A stretch of DNA of 64,000 bases from UBA1351 sp964563505 (GTDB lineage Bacteria > Bacillota > Clostridia > Lachnospirales > Vallitaleaceae), in NCBI GenBank assembly GCA_964563505.1, contig CAZLXW010000005.1, positions 1-64,000 on the forward strand, given 5' to 3'. The notes under the pieces were generated by a model. It saw only the letters and a list, made by a program, of their open reading frames with translations. It searched no databases and was not told the origin of the DNA. The position numbers and the translations under genes were made by a program. Below, one piece after another: positions 16,882 to 25,381 of this stretch; position 1 is the first letter of the stretch; each line of letters opens with the position of its first letter.

Positions 16882-17946
16882 ATGAGTAAAATAAATGAAA
16901 TCACAAGAGAGAGTTGGATTCTTAGCACATTCCCTGAGTGGGGAAGTTGGTTAAACGAAGAAATAGAAAATACAAAGGTTGAACCGGGGACTTTTTCAAT
17001 GTGGTGGCTTGGATGTACCGGAATATGGCTCAAAAGCCAAGGAAATGCAAACTTATGTGTGGACTTATGGGTGAAAACCGGTAAAAAAAGTCATGGAAAC
17101 GGACTTATGAAAGAACAACACCAGCATCAGCGAATGATTGGTTGCGTTGACTTACAGCCGAACTTACGAAATGTACCTGTTGTTATTGATCCTTTTATGA
17201 TTAAAGAAATTGACGCAGTCCTTTCCACCCATGATCATGGCGACCATATCGATGAAAATGTTGCGGCAGCCATTTGCCAAAACACGGATACGAGCGTGAA
17301 GTTTATTGGACCTAAAGCATGTGTTGACTTGTGGAGAGAGTGGGGCGTTCCAGAAGAACGATTAGTTGCATTAAGACCAGGAGATACATACAAAGTAAAA
17401 GACATAGAAATCGTTGCTATGGATTCATTTGACCGGACTGAGTTAGTTACAGCTCCAAAAGGTGTCACATTAAAAGGTAAAATGCCTCAAGAGATGGATG
17501 ATCTTGCACTCAATTACTTATTTAAAACACCGGGTGGTAATTTATACCATAGTGGAGACTCGCACTATTCCAATTATTTTGCAAAACATGGGAATGACCA
17601 TGAGATTGATGTTGCCCTTGGTTCATTTGGAGAAAATCCACGTGGAATGACGGATAAAATGACGGCTGAAGGTATTTTGCGAATGGCTGAATGTTTAAAA
17701 ACAAAAGTGGTTATTCCGATTCATCATGATATCTGGACAAACTTCATGGCAGATCCTAAAGAGATAACAACCTTATGGAACATGAAAAAAGACAGATTAA
17801 AATATACATTCAAACCTTACATCTGGCAAGTTGGTGGGAAGTTTACGTGGCCAAATGATAAAGACGCTATGGAATATATGTACGACAGAGGGTTCCATGA
17901 CGCATTTGCCATCGAACCGGATTTACCATTTAAAACATTGTTATAA
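16882..17946 (+). CDS. ulaG: L-ascorbate-6-phosphate lactonase (UlaG)
   Basis: A 354-residue metallo-beta-lactamase-fold enzyme, the same length as E. coli UlaG. The metal-binding motif is seen as STHDHGDHIDENV (about residues 114-126), with further His ligands in YHSGDSHYSNY and PIHHDIW. UlaG opens the lactone ring of L-ascorbate-6-phosphate to 3-keto-L-gulonate-6-phosphate. Its place between PTS IIA and IIB genes is strong support for an ascorbate-type pathway. It is preceded by an AGGAAA site. Confidence 0.88.
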   Translation: MSKINEITRESWILSTFPEWGSWLNEEIENTKVEPGTFSMWWLGCTGIWLKSQGNANLCVDLWVKTGKKSHGNGLMKEQHQHQRMIGCVDLQPNLRNVPVVIDPFMIKEIDAVLSTHDHGDHIDENVAAAICQNTDTSVKFIGPKACVDLWREWGVPEERLVALRPGDTYKVKDIEIVAMDSFDRTELVTAPKGVTLKGKMPQEMDDLALNYLFKTPGGNLYHSGDSHYSNYFAKHGNDHEIDVALGSFGENPRGMTDKMTAEGILRMAECLKTKVVIPIHHDIWTNFMADPKEITTLWNMKKDRLKYTFKPYIWQVGGKFTWPNDKDAMEYMYDRGFHDAFAIEPDLPFKTLL

Positions 17947-17968
17947 TAAACAATAAGGAGGAGTCAAC

Positions 17969-18250
17969 ATGTTAAAAGTATTGGCGGCGTGTGGTAATGG
18001 TATGGGATCAAGCTTGATTATTAAAATGAAGATTGAAAAAGTACTTAAAGGAATGGGTTTACAGTGTGAAGTTCACCATGCAAGTGTGGGTCAGGCAAAA
18101 TCTGATGCAAGAAATTATGACCTTATACTTGTTTCGGAAACGTTGGTAAAAGAGTTCACGAACTTGGGCAAAGCAAAAGTCGTTGGATTGAAAAATCTTT
18201 TATCGGAAGAAGAGATTAAGACAAAAGTTGAGAAAGCACTAAATCAGTAA
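17969..18250 (+). CDS. ulaB: PTS sugar transporter IIB component (UlaB-like)
   Basis: A 93-residue protein with the IIB active-site loop AACGNGMGSS (Cys at residue 8), the typical P-loop-like motif of lactose/ascorbate-type IIB proteins. The Cys is transiently phosphorylated by IIA and donates the phosphate to the sugar moved by IIC. It has a strong GGAGGAG site and is followed after ten bases by the epimerase gene. Confidence 0.88.
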   Translation: MLKVLAACGNGMGSSLIIKMKIEKVLKGMGLQCEVHHASVGQAKSDARNYDLILVSETLVKEFTNLGKAKVVGLKNLLSEEEIKTKVEKALNQ

Positions 18251-18260
18251 TGGAGGAATC

Positions 18261-19130
18261 ATGTTTAGATTAAGCGATAATCCAATGGGGATTTATGAAA
18301 AAGCGATTCCCAATAAATTTGATTGGGCCACAAAGATTAAGATTGCCAAAGCAGCAGGATATGAATTTATAGAAATGTCCGTTGATGAAAGTGATGAACG
18401 TCTGTATCGACTTGAATGGAGTAAGGAAAAACGTGAATATATCAAAAAATTATTGGCAGACAATGATTTTTACATTAATTCAATATGTCTTAGTGGGCAT
18501 CGAAAATATCCGTTTGGAAGTCGTGATGATCAACTTCGCAATAAAGCCTTCGACATTATGGATAAGGCCATAGAACTTGCAAAAGATTTAGGTGTAAGAA
18601 ATATTCAATTGGCCGGTTATGATGTGTATTATGAAGGTTCTGATGATGTGACGGTTCAACGATTTATAGATGGGTTGAAATATGCGACCAAAAAAGCAGC
18701 GAGTGCAAATGTCATGCTCTCAATTGAGATTATGGATACTGAATTTATTGGAACGATTACCCGTTGTATGCGCTTTATTAATGAAGTTCATTCCCCTTGG
18801 CTACAGATATATCCGGATTTTGGAAACCTCAGTCAGTGGACAGATGAACCGGAAGAAGAGCTAGAAAGAGGGATTAATCACATTGTAGGAATTCATTTGA
18901 AAGATACGAAAAAAGGTGTATTCAAATGTGTTCCGTTCGGAGAAGGGACTGTTAATTTTGAAAAACTCTTCAATAAGCTTGATGAGCTTGAGTTTCAAGG
19001 TCCCTTCCTCGTGGAAATGTGGGCGGATAACAGTTTGGATATGAATTTTGAAGAAAGTGTTGCTCATATTCAAAAAGCAAAAGAGTGGCTAATTGAGAAA
19101 GCAGGTGATCGCTTCTATGCAAAAACATGA
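18261..19130 (+). CDS. ulaE: L-ribulose-5-phosphate 3-epimerase (UlaE family)
   Basis: A 289-residue TIM-barrel epimerase. The conserved start (NPMGIYEKAIP), the metal-binding Glu in SIEIMDTEF, and IHLKDTKKGVFKCVPFGEG-type C-terminal motif match the UlaE/SgaU family (about 284 residues in E. coli). It converts L-xylulose-5-phosphate to L-ribulose-5-phosphate with a divalent metal. Its 3' end overlaps the start of the next gene by 14 bases, indicating translational coupling with the 4-epimerase that uses its product. Confidence 0.88.
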   Translation: MFRLSDNPMGIYEKAIPNKFDWATKIKIAKAAGYEFIEMSVDESDERLYRLEWSKEKREYIKKLLADNDFYINSICLSGHRKYPFGSRDDQLRNKAFDIMDKAIELAKDLGVRNIQLAGYDVYYEGSDDVTVQRFIDGLKYATKKAASANVMLSIEIMDTEFIGTITRCMRFINEVHSPWLQIYPDFGNLSQWTDEPEEELERGINHIVGIHLKDTKKGVFKCVPFGEGTVNFEKLFNKLDELEFQGPFLVEMWADNSLDMNFEESVAHIQKAKEWLIEKAGDRFYAKT

Positions 19131-19830
19131 ACGAATTTTTGAATTGAAAAAGTCGGTCTTTGAAGCTAATTTGGAATTGGTGAAGCAAGGTTTAGTTATC
19201 TACACATGGGGAAATGTCAGTGGTATCGATCGAGAATCAGGTCTCGTTGTCATCAAACCAAGCGGTGTTGACTATGACAAGATGACAGTTGAAGATATGG
19301 TTGTCATAAGTCTTGATGGTGAAACAGTTGAAGGAAACATGAAACCTTCCTCGGATGCGCCAACACATCTTGCGCTTTATAGAAAATATGATAAAATTGG
19401 AAGTATAGTGCACACACATTCCGAGTGGGCGACATCATGGGCTCAATCCGGTAGGGACATACCCTGTTATGGGACGACTCATGCCGATTATTTTTATGGA
19501 AATATCCCATGTACTCGAGCCCTTGGTGATGATGAAATCAACGGTGAATATGAGTTGAACACCGGATTCGTTATTATTGAGTCATTAAAAGAGCGTCAGA
19601 TAGAGCCAATGGAAATACCGGGAATCATTATTTTTAACCATGGGCCCTTTAGTTGGGGAATGAATCCGTTGGATGCAGTGCATAATGCCAAAGTAATGGA
19701 AGAAGTGGGTAAGATGGCTTACCGTTCAGAAAAGCTAAATCCTGAGTTGAAACGGGTTAATCAAGTGCTCTTAGATAAACACTATTTGAGAAAACATGGT
19801 GAGAATGCTTATTATGGACAAATAAAATAG
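19117..19830 (+). CDS. ulaF: L-ribulose-5-phosphate 4-epimerase (UlaF/AraD)
   Basis: A 237-residue class II aldolase-fold enzyme. Visible are the N-terminal LVIYTWGNVSGIDRESGLVVIKPSG-like phosphate site region, the zinc-binding HTHSEWATSWAQSG motif, and the late FNHGPFSWG with a further His. It converts L-ribulose-5-phosphate to D-xylulose-5-phosphate, which enters the pentose phosphate pathway. The start is set at ATG 19117, eight bases after AGGTGA, because an upstream TTG in frame has no site. It completes the lower ula pathway in this operon. Confidence 0.88.
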   Translation: MQKHERIFELKKSVFEANLELVKQGLVIYTWGNVSGIDRESGLVVIKPSGVDYDKMTVEDMVVISLDGETVEGNMKPSSDAPTHLALYRKYDKIGSIVHTHSEWATSWAQSGRDIPCYGTTHADYFYGNIPCTRALGDDEINGEYELNTGFVIIESLKERQIEPMEIPGIIIFNHGPFSWGMNPLDAVHNAKVMEEVGKMAYRSEKLNPELKRVNQVLLDKHYLRKHGENAYYGQIK

Positions 19831-19864
19831 CGATTTTTTAAATATTGATGAGTGAGGTGAGGTA

Positions 19865-20848
19865 ATGCTAGATAAGGATGAACATCAACTATTAATTGAC
19901 GCATCAGTCTTGTATTATTTAGAAGGCAAGACCCAAAGTGAAGTTGCCAAGGAATTATTTCTGTCACGTCCCAAGGTGTCAAGGTTATTAAAAAAAGCAC
20001 GAGATTTACAAATCGTTGACATAACAATTAATTACAATAATGAGAAGATGGAAGAATTACAAGGTGAGATTCGACGAACGTTTAATGTACCAAATGTAGT
20101 CATCGTTAAATCCTTATCCGATCAAAAAGAAACAATTAATGAAGTTGGAAAAGCGGCGGCTAAAGAATTGGGATTGATTTTACATGATGATATGACATTG
20201 GGAATTTCATGGGGGAAACATGTACGAATTTGTTCATCTTACTTGAAAAAGCATGAATATTCAGGTATACGCGTTGTCGAACTATTTGGAGCTATTAGCT
20301 ATGACATGGATAAGTTAGATATGTTAAGTATTGGTCGAAGTATTTCAAGTAAAGTCGGTGGGCGATTATATCCCTTGCCTTCACCTATCTATATCAACGA
20401 TGCAAATGCTAGAAAAGCGATTATGGAGACCCCTTTAATTAAAAATACACTAACAATGATTGAAGAGTGTGATTTGATACTAAGCGGTATTGGTGCGGTT
20501 GATAGCGAAACATCAACATTTCAAACGCTATGGGATAACTATGTGGAGTCTGATATAAAACAACAAGTCATCAGTCATGGGGGAATTGGCTTTATTCTCG
20601 CACATTTTTTTGACAAGCACGGTGAATTTTTAGATATACCGGCCAATGATAATGTGATTGGTATTCGAACAGAAACCATTAAAGAGAAAAAAATATTTGC
20701 CATAGCGGCAGGAGAAAAAAAAGCAAAGGCAATTTTTGCTGCCTTGCGAGGAGGTCTCGTTCATACCATTGTATCGGATGAAGATACGCTGCGCCTTGTT
20801 TTAAAATACGGGAAAAGATTGTCAGAAATAGAAAAAGGAGGTCGCTAA
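19865..20848 (+). CDS. SorC-family sugar-responsive transcriptional regulator
   Basis: A 327-residue protein with an N-terminal helix-turn-helix (KTQSEVAKELFLSRPKVSRLLKKA, here split by one strand; residues about 22-45) and a large C-terminal SorC sugar-binding domain (motifs GISWGKHV, LILSGIGAVD, GGLVHTIVSDEDT). Such tetrameric regulators bind phosphosugars. Known E. coli ula genes use a DeoR-type UlaR instead, so the regulator class has been exchanged here. The inverted repeats before the beta-propeller and IIC genes are its most likely operators. It is followed by Enzyme I after one base. Confidence 0.87.
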   Translation: MLDKDEHQLLIDASVLYYLEGKTQSEVAKELFLSRPKVSRLLKKARDLQIVDITINYNNEKMEELQGEIRRTFNVPNVVIVKSLSDQKETINEVGKAAAKELGLILHDDMTLGISWGKHVRICSSYLKKHEYSGIRVVELFGAISYDMDKLDMLSIGRSISSKVGGRLYPLPSPIYINDANARKAIMETPLIKNTLTMIEECDLILSGIGAVDSETSTFQTLWDNYVESDIKQQVISHGGIGFILAHFFDKHGEFLDIPANDNVIGIRTETIKEKKIFAIAAGEKKAKAIFAALRGGLVHTIVSDEDTLRLVLKYGKRLSEIEKGGR

Positions 20849-20849
20849 G

Positions 20850-22562
20850 TTGATACGTGGGATTGGTGCTAGCGAAGGAATTAGTATAGGAAAAGTTTTC
20901 AAATATGATCATATCGAAGTTATCGCTGAAAAAAATGAAGTCGAAGATACTGATTTTGAAATTGAAAGATTTCAAAAAGGGCTGATGAAGAGTATATCGG
21001 ACTTAACAGGGATTAAAGATTATGCGGAAGAAAATATTAATTCTGAGACAGCGGCAATATTTGAAGCCCATATAGAAATACTCAAGGACCCTGAATTTGC
21101 TGATCAAGTCAAATCAGTTATCACGAATGAGAGTATTAATGGTGAATACGGATTAGAAAAAGTCAGTCGCCAGTTTGTTAGTATGTTTGAAAATATGGAT
21201 AATGAATATTTTAGAGAACGAGCAGCAGATATCAAAGATGTGTCACGGCGTGTACTTATGCATATGAAGGGAATTAAAAGTCATGACTTGAGTGAAATAA
21301 ATTCTGAAGTTATATTAGCAGCGAGAGATTTGACGCCATCAGATACGGCACAACTCAATCGCAAATGGGTCAAAGGATTCATTACCGATATCGGTGGTCG
21401 AACAAGCCACAGTGCAATTATGGCAAGAACCCTTGAAATTCCTGCAGTTGTTGGGACAATGACAGGGTTTGATTCGCTTGAGGATGGAGAAATAGTTATT
21501 TTGGATGGAATTCAAGGATTGATCATTCAAAATCCGGATGAATCAGTACTTGCAGACTATCAAGAAAAGATAAAAGAGTTAGAAGCATTAAAAACCATCA
21601 GAGCAGCCTATATTGATAAACCGAGTCTAACAGCGGATGGCCTTCATATCGAGATTGGTGCCAATATCGGTAGTCCGGAAGATTTGGACGGCGTCTTGTC
21701 CTATGGCGCAGAGTGTATTGGTTTGTATCGAACAGAGTTCCTTTATATGGGAAAAAAAACATTCCCTACAGAAGATGAGCAATTTGAAGCCTATAAAAAA
21801 GTTCTTGAGGGGATGAAGGATAAGCCGGTTGTTGTAAGGACGCTTGATATCGGTGGAGATAAAGAACTCGATTATATGACGATGGAGAAGGAGCTCAACC
21901 CATTTCTAGGTAACCGAGCTATTCGATTATGTTTATCAAGAAAAGAACTTTTTTTGACACAATTAAAAGCCTTACTTCGAGCCAGTCTTTATGGGAATCT
22001 TCATATCATGTTTCCCATGATTGCAACCTTAGATGAATTGCGGGAAGCCAAACAGATGATACAAGTGGCCAAAGAGGAGCTTCAAAAAAAGGCAACCTAT
22101 GAAGAGTTTGAGTTTTCCTACAAAATAGGCATTATGGTTGAAATTCCATCGACAGCCATTATGGCATCCGCATTTGCAAAAGAAGTGGATTTCTTTTCTA
22201 TAGGAACCAATGATTTAATCCAATATACCTTTGCGGCAGACCGAATGAATGAGAATGTATCTTATTTATATCAACCATTTAATCCAGCTATTTTAAAATT
22301 GGTTAAGATGGTTATTGAGGCTGCACACACAGAAGGCAAATGGGTTGGTATGTGTGGAGAAATGGCCGGAGAACCTTTGGCTTTACCCCTACTTATTGGA
22401 CTGGGACTCGATGAATATAGCATGAGTGCACCAGGAATATTAAGAGCGAGACAACAAGCAGAAACTATTGATAGTAATAAAGCAAGGGATATAGCACAAC
22501 AAGCACTACAATTAACGAGCCAAGAAGATGTTTTGGCATTAATCGGAGGAATAACATGGTAA
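20850..22562 (+). CDS. ptsI: PTS Enzyme I (phosphoenolpyruvate-protein phosphotransferase)
   Basis: A 570-residue complete Enzyme I. The phosphorylated His is at about residue 187 in GGRTSHSAIMARTLEIPAVVG; the PEP-binding C-terminal barrel shows IGTNDLIQYTFAADR and the active Cys in GMCGEMAGE. Translation starts with TTG at 20850, next to the stop of the SorC gene and after AGGAGG. It takes phosphate from PEP and gives it to HPr, encoded by the overlapping next gene. Finding Enzyme I and HPr inside a sugar-specific operon, under the operon's own regulator, is unusual; whether another general set exists elsewhere cannot be seen. Confidence 0.95.
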   Translation: MIRGIGASEGISIGKVFKYDHIEVIAEKNEVEDTDFEIERFQKGLMKSISDLTGIKDYAEENINSETAAIFEAHIEILKDPEFADQVKSVITNESINGEYGLEKVSRQFVSMFENMDNEYFRERAADIKDVSRRVLMHMKGIKSHDLSEINSEVILAARDLTPSDTAQLNRKWVKGFITDIGGRTSHSAIMARTLEIPAVVGTMTGFDSLEDGEIVILDGIQGLIIQNPDESVLADYQEKIKELEALKTIRAAYIDKPSLTADGLHIEIGANIGSPEDLDGVLSYGAECIGLYRTEFLYMGKKTFPTEDEQFEAYKKVLEGMKDKPVVVRTLDIGGDKELDYMTMEKELNPFLGNRAIRLCLSRKELFLTQLKALLRASLYGNLHIMFPMIATLDELREAKQMIQVAKEELQKKATYEEFEFSYKIGIMVEIPSTAIMASAFAKEVDFFSIGTNDLIQYTFAADRMNENVSYLYQPFNPAILKLVKMVIEAAHTEGKWVGMCGEMAGEPLALPLLIGLGLDEYSMSAPGILRARQQAETIDSNKARDIAQQALQLTSQEDVLALIGGITW

Positions 22563-22816
22563 GTAAACAGGTTACAGTGGTTAATGAAACAGGTCTTCAT
22601 GCAAGACCGGCAGCCAACTTTACAAAATTGGCAAGTGCACAAAGATGTAATGTCTATTTAAAAAAAGAGGATAAAAAAGTCAATGCAAAAAGCATATTAG
22701 GTATTTTATCCTTAGCAATATCCAAAGGATCTGTCATTGAGATTATTACCGATGGTGAAGAAGAAAAGTTAGCATTGACAGAACTTGTGGATTATGTTAA
22801 TGCATTAACAGACTAA
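22556..22816 (+). CDS. ptsH: PTS phosphocarrier protein HPr
   Basis: An 86-residue HPr. The phosphorylated His is residue 15 (TGLHARPAA), and the regulatory Ser46 is conserved (NAKSILGILSL), so HPr kinase control and CcpA signalling are possible. It overlaps the end of Enzyme I by 7 bases and is the last gene of the ula-type operon, with a terminator 22 bases after its stop. Confidence 0.95.
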   Translation: MVSKQVTVVNETGLHARPAANFTKLASAQRCNVYLKKEDKKVNAKSILGILSLAISKGSVIEIITDGEEEKLALTELVDYVNALTD

Positions 22817-22823
22817 ATATATT

Positions 22824-23648
22824 TCATAGAAGTATGAGCCGATTCTTGTAATCGGCTTTTTTCAATTGTTGGAGATATTTCGTTGGGGAGTTGCGGGATA
22901 ACTGCTTAAAATCTTTGATCATATGTGATTGATCATAATATCCCGCATCTATTGCAATGTTTAATAATGTATCTTCAGAATCAAAGGGTAAATTATTTAG
23001 TTGGTTGAGTATATGCTGAAATCGAATAATTTTGCAAAAGACTTTGGGGCTTAGGCCAAAAAATTCCATAAATTTCATATTAACGTATCGTTCAGAATAA
23101 CCTAGCTCATTTGCTAAATCCATGATTCGAATTTGTCCATGACTTTCCATGATTCTATTTAGCATATATGTTTTTAGGCACATATATTCGTTCAGAGCCA
23201 TTGACTTATGAAGATTCTTGATATAATGATTCATAAAAAACTGAACCTGTTGGCTAAAATCTTGACACGAAGTGATTTGATCAATCAGCTCATTTGCATC
23301 TAAAATATCGTTCAAGGGAATTTGATGATTGATGATTTCCTTTAAGGCAATGTTTTTAAAGGGATAGCCTTGGCCCGGATAAAAACGTACACCAAAATAT
23401 GTGGTTTTTTTCTCAATAATGACAGGAAACGATTGCAAAACAGAACCACATACTTCTGCTTTGGGGGAGCTTTCATTACAATTAAAAAGAATATCGATGC
23501 ATCCATCAGGAACAGCAATCATATCACAAGTACTAAGATTATCCTTGTTAAAGGAGTAAAAATGCGAAATCCCAATATTTTTAATATTTGATTTGTAGTA
23601 TTTTGAATTCGACATAACAAAATATGGTTGGATTAAGGAGCTTTTCAT
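22824..23648 (-). CDS. AraC-family transcriptional regulator
   Basis: A 274-residue regulator. The N-terminal part (about 1-150, with CDMIAVPDGCIDILFNCNES and YFGVRFYPGQGYPF) is the ligand-type domain common in this group. The C-terminus carries two helix-turn-helix motifs, IRIMDLANELGYSERYVN and the DAGYYDQSHMIKDFKQLSRNSP-like signature. It diverges from the amino-acid oxidation operon starting at 23.9 kb and is the likely activator of it, since that promoter has a good -10 but no -35. Its own leader contains a terminator-like hairpin. Confidence 0.88.
   Translation of the reverse strand: MKSSLIQPYFVMSNSKYYKSNIKNIGISHFYSFNKDNLSTCDMIAVPDGCIDILFNCNESSPKAEVCGSVLQSFPVIIEKKTTYFGVRFYPGQGYPFKNIALKEIINHQIPLNDILDANELIDQITSCQDFSQQVQFFMNHYIKNLHKSMALNEYMCLKTYMLNRIMESHGQIRIMDLANELGYSERYVNMKFMEFFGLSPKVFCKIIRFQHILNQLNNLPFDSEDTLLNIAIDAGYYDQSHMIKDFKQLSRNSPTKYLQQLKKADYKNRLILL
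22838..22862 (+). terminator. Rho-independent terminator of the PTS operon
   Basis: GCCGATT and AATCGGC form a perfect 7-bp stem around CTTGT, followed by TTTTTT. It lies inside the 3' end of the convergent AraC regulator gene. Confidence 0.9.
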
Positions 23649-23671
23649 AGTAATTCCCCATTTCTGTAATC

Positions 23672-23706
23672 AAAAAAAGTCCGACTTCCCTTAAGGAGTC
23701 AGACTT
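23672..23706 (-). terminator. Terminator-like hairpin in the leader of the AraC gene
   Basis: Read on the minus strand, AAGTCTGACT pairs with AGTCGGACTT (one mismatch) and is followed by seven U residues, about 25 bases before the AraC start codon. It would either attenuate the regulator gene or end a short upstream transcript. Confidence 0.6.
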
Positions 23707-23775
23707 CATCGCCAATATACAAATGATTATACATTTTATTTCCGATTTTTACAAGACCTTTATTATTTTTTTAAC

Positions 23776-23851
23776 TATAATCAGTCTTATCAAAGGTGAA
23801 GGTACCCATTGGCAAAGACGCTATGACGATTAAACGTTGTGGCGTCTTTTT
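23776..23851 (+). promoter_or_regulatory. Activator-type promoter and leader hairpin of the amino-acid oxidation operon
   Basis: TATAAT (23776-23781) has no recognisable -35 at 16-19 bases upstream, as in AraC-activated promoters. In the resulting leader, AAAGACGC (23814-23821) pairs with GCGTCTTT (23842-23849) and is followed by five U residues, a terminator-like structure about 40 bases before the first gene. A long in-frame extension of the first gene from GTG 23796 would cross this hairpin and lacks a ribosome site. Confidence 0.5.
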
Positions 23852-23891
23852 CTGTGGAAAAGTACGAAAACAGAGAAAGGTAGGAATGATA

Positions 23892-25028
23892 ATGGTAGAA
23901 ACGAAAATTGATTTTTTGTATTTAAGTGAACAAGATATGATTGATGCAGGTGTTACGGATATGCCGGGATGTGTACGTGCTATGGAAGAGATGTTCCGAT
24001 TATTAAAACAAGGTGATTATCGGATGGGCGGTGCCAATGGAAATTCACATGGTGTGATGATGGTATTTCCGGAAACATCGACATTTCCCAATATGCCTGT
24101 AGATGGACCGGATCGACGGTTCATGGCTATGCCCGCTTATCTTGGTGGTGAATTTGATATGGTAGGTATGAAATGGTATGGATCGAATGTAGATAATAAA
24201 AAGAAAGGGCTTCCAAGGTCAATATTAATGTTAACACTCAATGATAAAGACACAGGAGCACCTATGGCTCATATGTCGGCAAACATTCTTAGTGCCTATC
24301 GGACTGGTGCTGTGCCGGGGGTTGGTGTCAAATATTTTGCCAAGGAAGATGCTAAGGTAGTCGGTGTTGTTGGTCCCGGAGTTATGAGTAAAACAGCGTT
24401 AGCGGCAACAATGGCCGTTCGAAAATCCATTGAAACCGTGAAGATTAAAGGCAGAAGTCAACAGGCATTGGATAACTTTATCAACTATATCAAAGAAGAA
24501 TTTCCAATGATTAAAAATATTGAAATTGTTGAAGATATTGAATCTGCGGTTAGAGAATCAGATGTGGTTATTGTTGCGACGTCGACTCCAACAGGAGATA
24601 CAAGTCTGTATCCCTATGTGAAAGAAGAATGGATTAAGCCGGGAGCTGTTATTTGTTGTCCTGCATCGGCTAGGTTTGACGAAGATTTTATTGTTAACCG
24701 AGCAAGAAATGTTGCTGATAATATTCAATTATATGAAGCTTGGGCAGAAGAAATGCCTTATCCGGCCTATGAATGTATTCCGATTCCTGCCGTTCATTGT
24801 ATGGATTTAATATCTTCTGGGAAGATGGAAAAAGGTCAGGTGGATGATCTAGGTGATGTCATTATGGGAACAATACCTGTCCATCGAAAAGAGGATGAAA
24901 TCGTCATTTTTTCTGTCGGAGGAATGCCGATTGAAGATGTGGCATGGGGAACCATTGTCTATAGAAATGCAATTCAAAAAGGAATCGGTCATTCCATTAA
25001 TCTATGGGATACGCCCCATCTTGCATAA
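23892..25028 (+). CDS. Ornithine cyclodeaminase/mu-crystallin family oxidoreductase
   Basis: A 378-residue NAD(P)-binding protein of the ornithine cyclodeaminase family. The Rossmann motif is VVGVVGPGVMSKTAL (about residues 155-170), and the substrate region SANILSAYRTGAVPGVG precedes it. Family members include ornithine cyclodeaminase, pyrroline-2-carboxylate reductase and alanine dehydrogenase-like enzymes. The start is set at ATG 23892, six bases after AGGA; ATG 23886 is also possible. Its place as first gene before a flavin and iron-sulfur dehydrogenase set suggests work on a cyclic imine or amino acid intermediate of the same pathway. Confidence 0.82.
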   Translation: MVETKIDFLYLSEQDMIDAGVTDMPGCVRAMEEMFRLLKQGDYRMGGANGNSHGVMMVFPETSTFPNMPVDGPDRRFMAMPAYLGGEFDMVGMKWYGSNVDNKKKGLPRSILMLTLNDKDTGAPMAHMSANILSAYRTGAVPGVGVKYFAKEDAKVVGVVGPGVMSKTALAATMAVRKSIETVKIKGRSQQALDNFINYIKEEFPMIKNIEIVEDIESAVRESDVVIVATSTPTGDTSLYPYVKEEWIKPGAVICCPASARFDEDFIVNRARNVADNIQLYEAWAEEMPYPAYECIPIPAVHCMDLISSGKMEKGQVDDLGDVIMGTIPVHRKEDEIVIFSVGGMPIEDVAWGTIVYRNAIQKGIGHSINLWDTPHLA

Positions 25029-25040
25029 AGGAGGTAGGAT

Positions 25041-25349
25041 ATGCGAATCGAAAAACATCCAATACTCGGCGATATCGTTAAAGGTCAAAAAGTCCTGTTT
25101 ACGATGGACGGTAAAGAACTTGAAGGATTTGAAGGAGAACCCATATCGGTAGCTTTAAAAGCGGCCGGGTTAATGGTACATCGACATACAAAAAAAGGTT
25201 CGCCTCGTGGTGTGTTTTGTGCAATCGGCAGATGTACAGATTGTGTCATGGTTGTTAACGGTAAGCCCAATGTACGAACGTGTGTGACACCTTTAATGAG
25301 CGGAATGGTTGTGCAGACCCAATACGGAGTGTCTACCAAGGCGATATAG
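25041..25349 (+). CDS. (2Fe-2S)-binding subunit of an amino/imino-acid dehydrogenase (HcnA/LhpF-like)
   Basis: A 102-residue protein with four cysteines in the arrangement of a plant-type ferredoxin fragment: FCAIGRCTDCVMVVNG and RTCVTP. It resembles the N-terminal 2Fe-2S domain of sarcosine oxidase alpha and hydrogen cyanide synthase HcnA, small subunits that pass electrons from a flavin enzyme. A strong AAGGAGG site precedes it and it lies 12 bases after the cyclodeaminase-like gene, so it is in the operon. Confidence 0.82.
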   Translation: MRIEKHPILGDIVKGQKVLFTMDGKELEGFEGEPISVALKAAGLMVHRHTKKGSPRGVFCAIGRCTDCVMVVNGKPNVRTCVTPLMSGMVVQTQYGVSTKAI

Positions 25350-25381
25350 ACAAAATATATGGGAAGAAAGGTGGATAAAGA

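Noticed and set aside
23649..23891. T-box or other known riboswitch in the leader of the amino-acid oxidation operon
   Set aside because: The conserved T-box sequence and the cores of common riboswitches are not visible; the leader is too short for most of them. Only the hairpins are reported.
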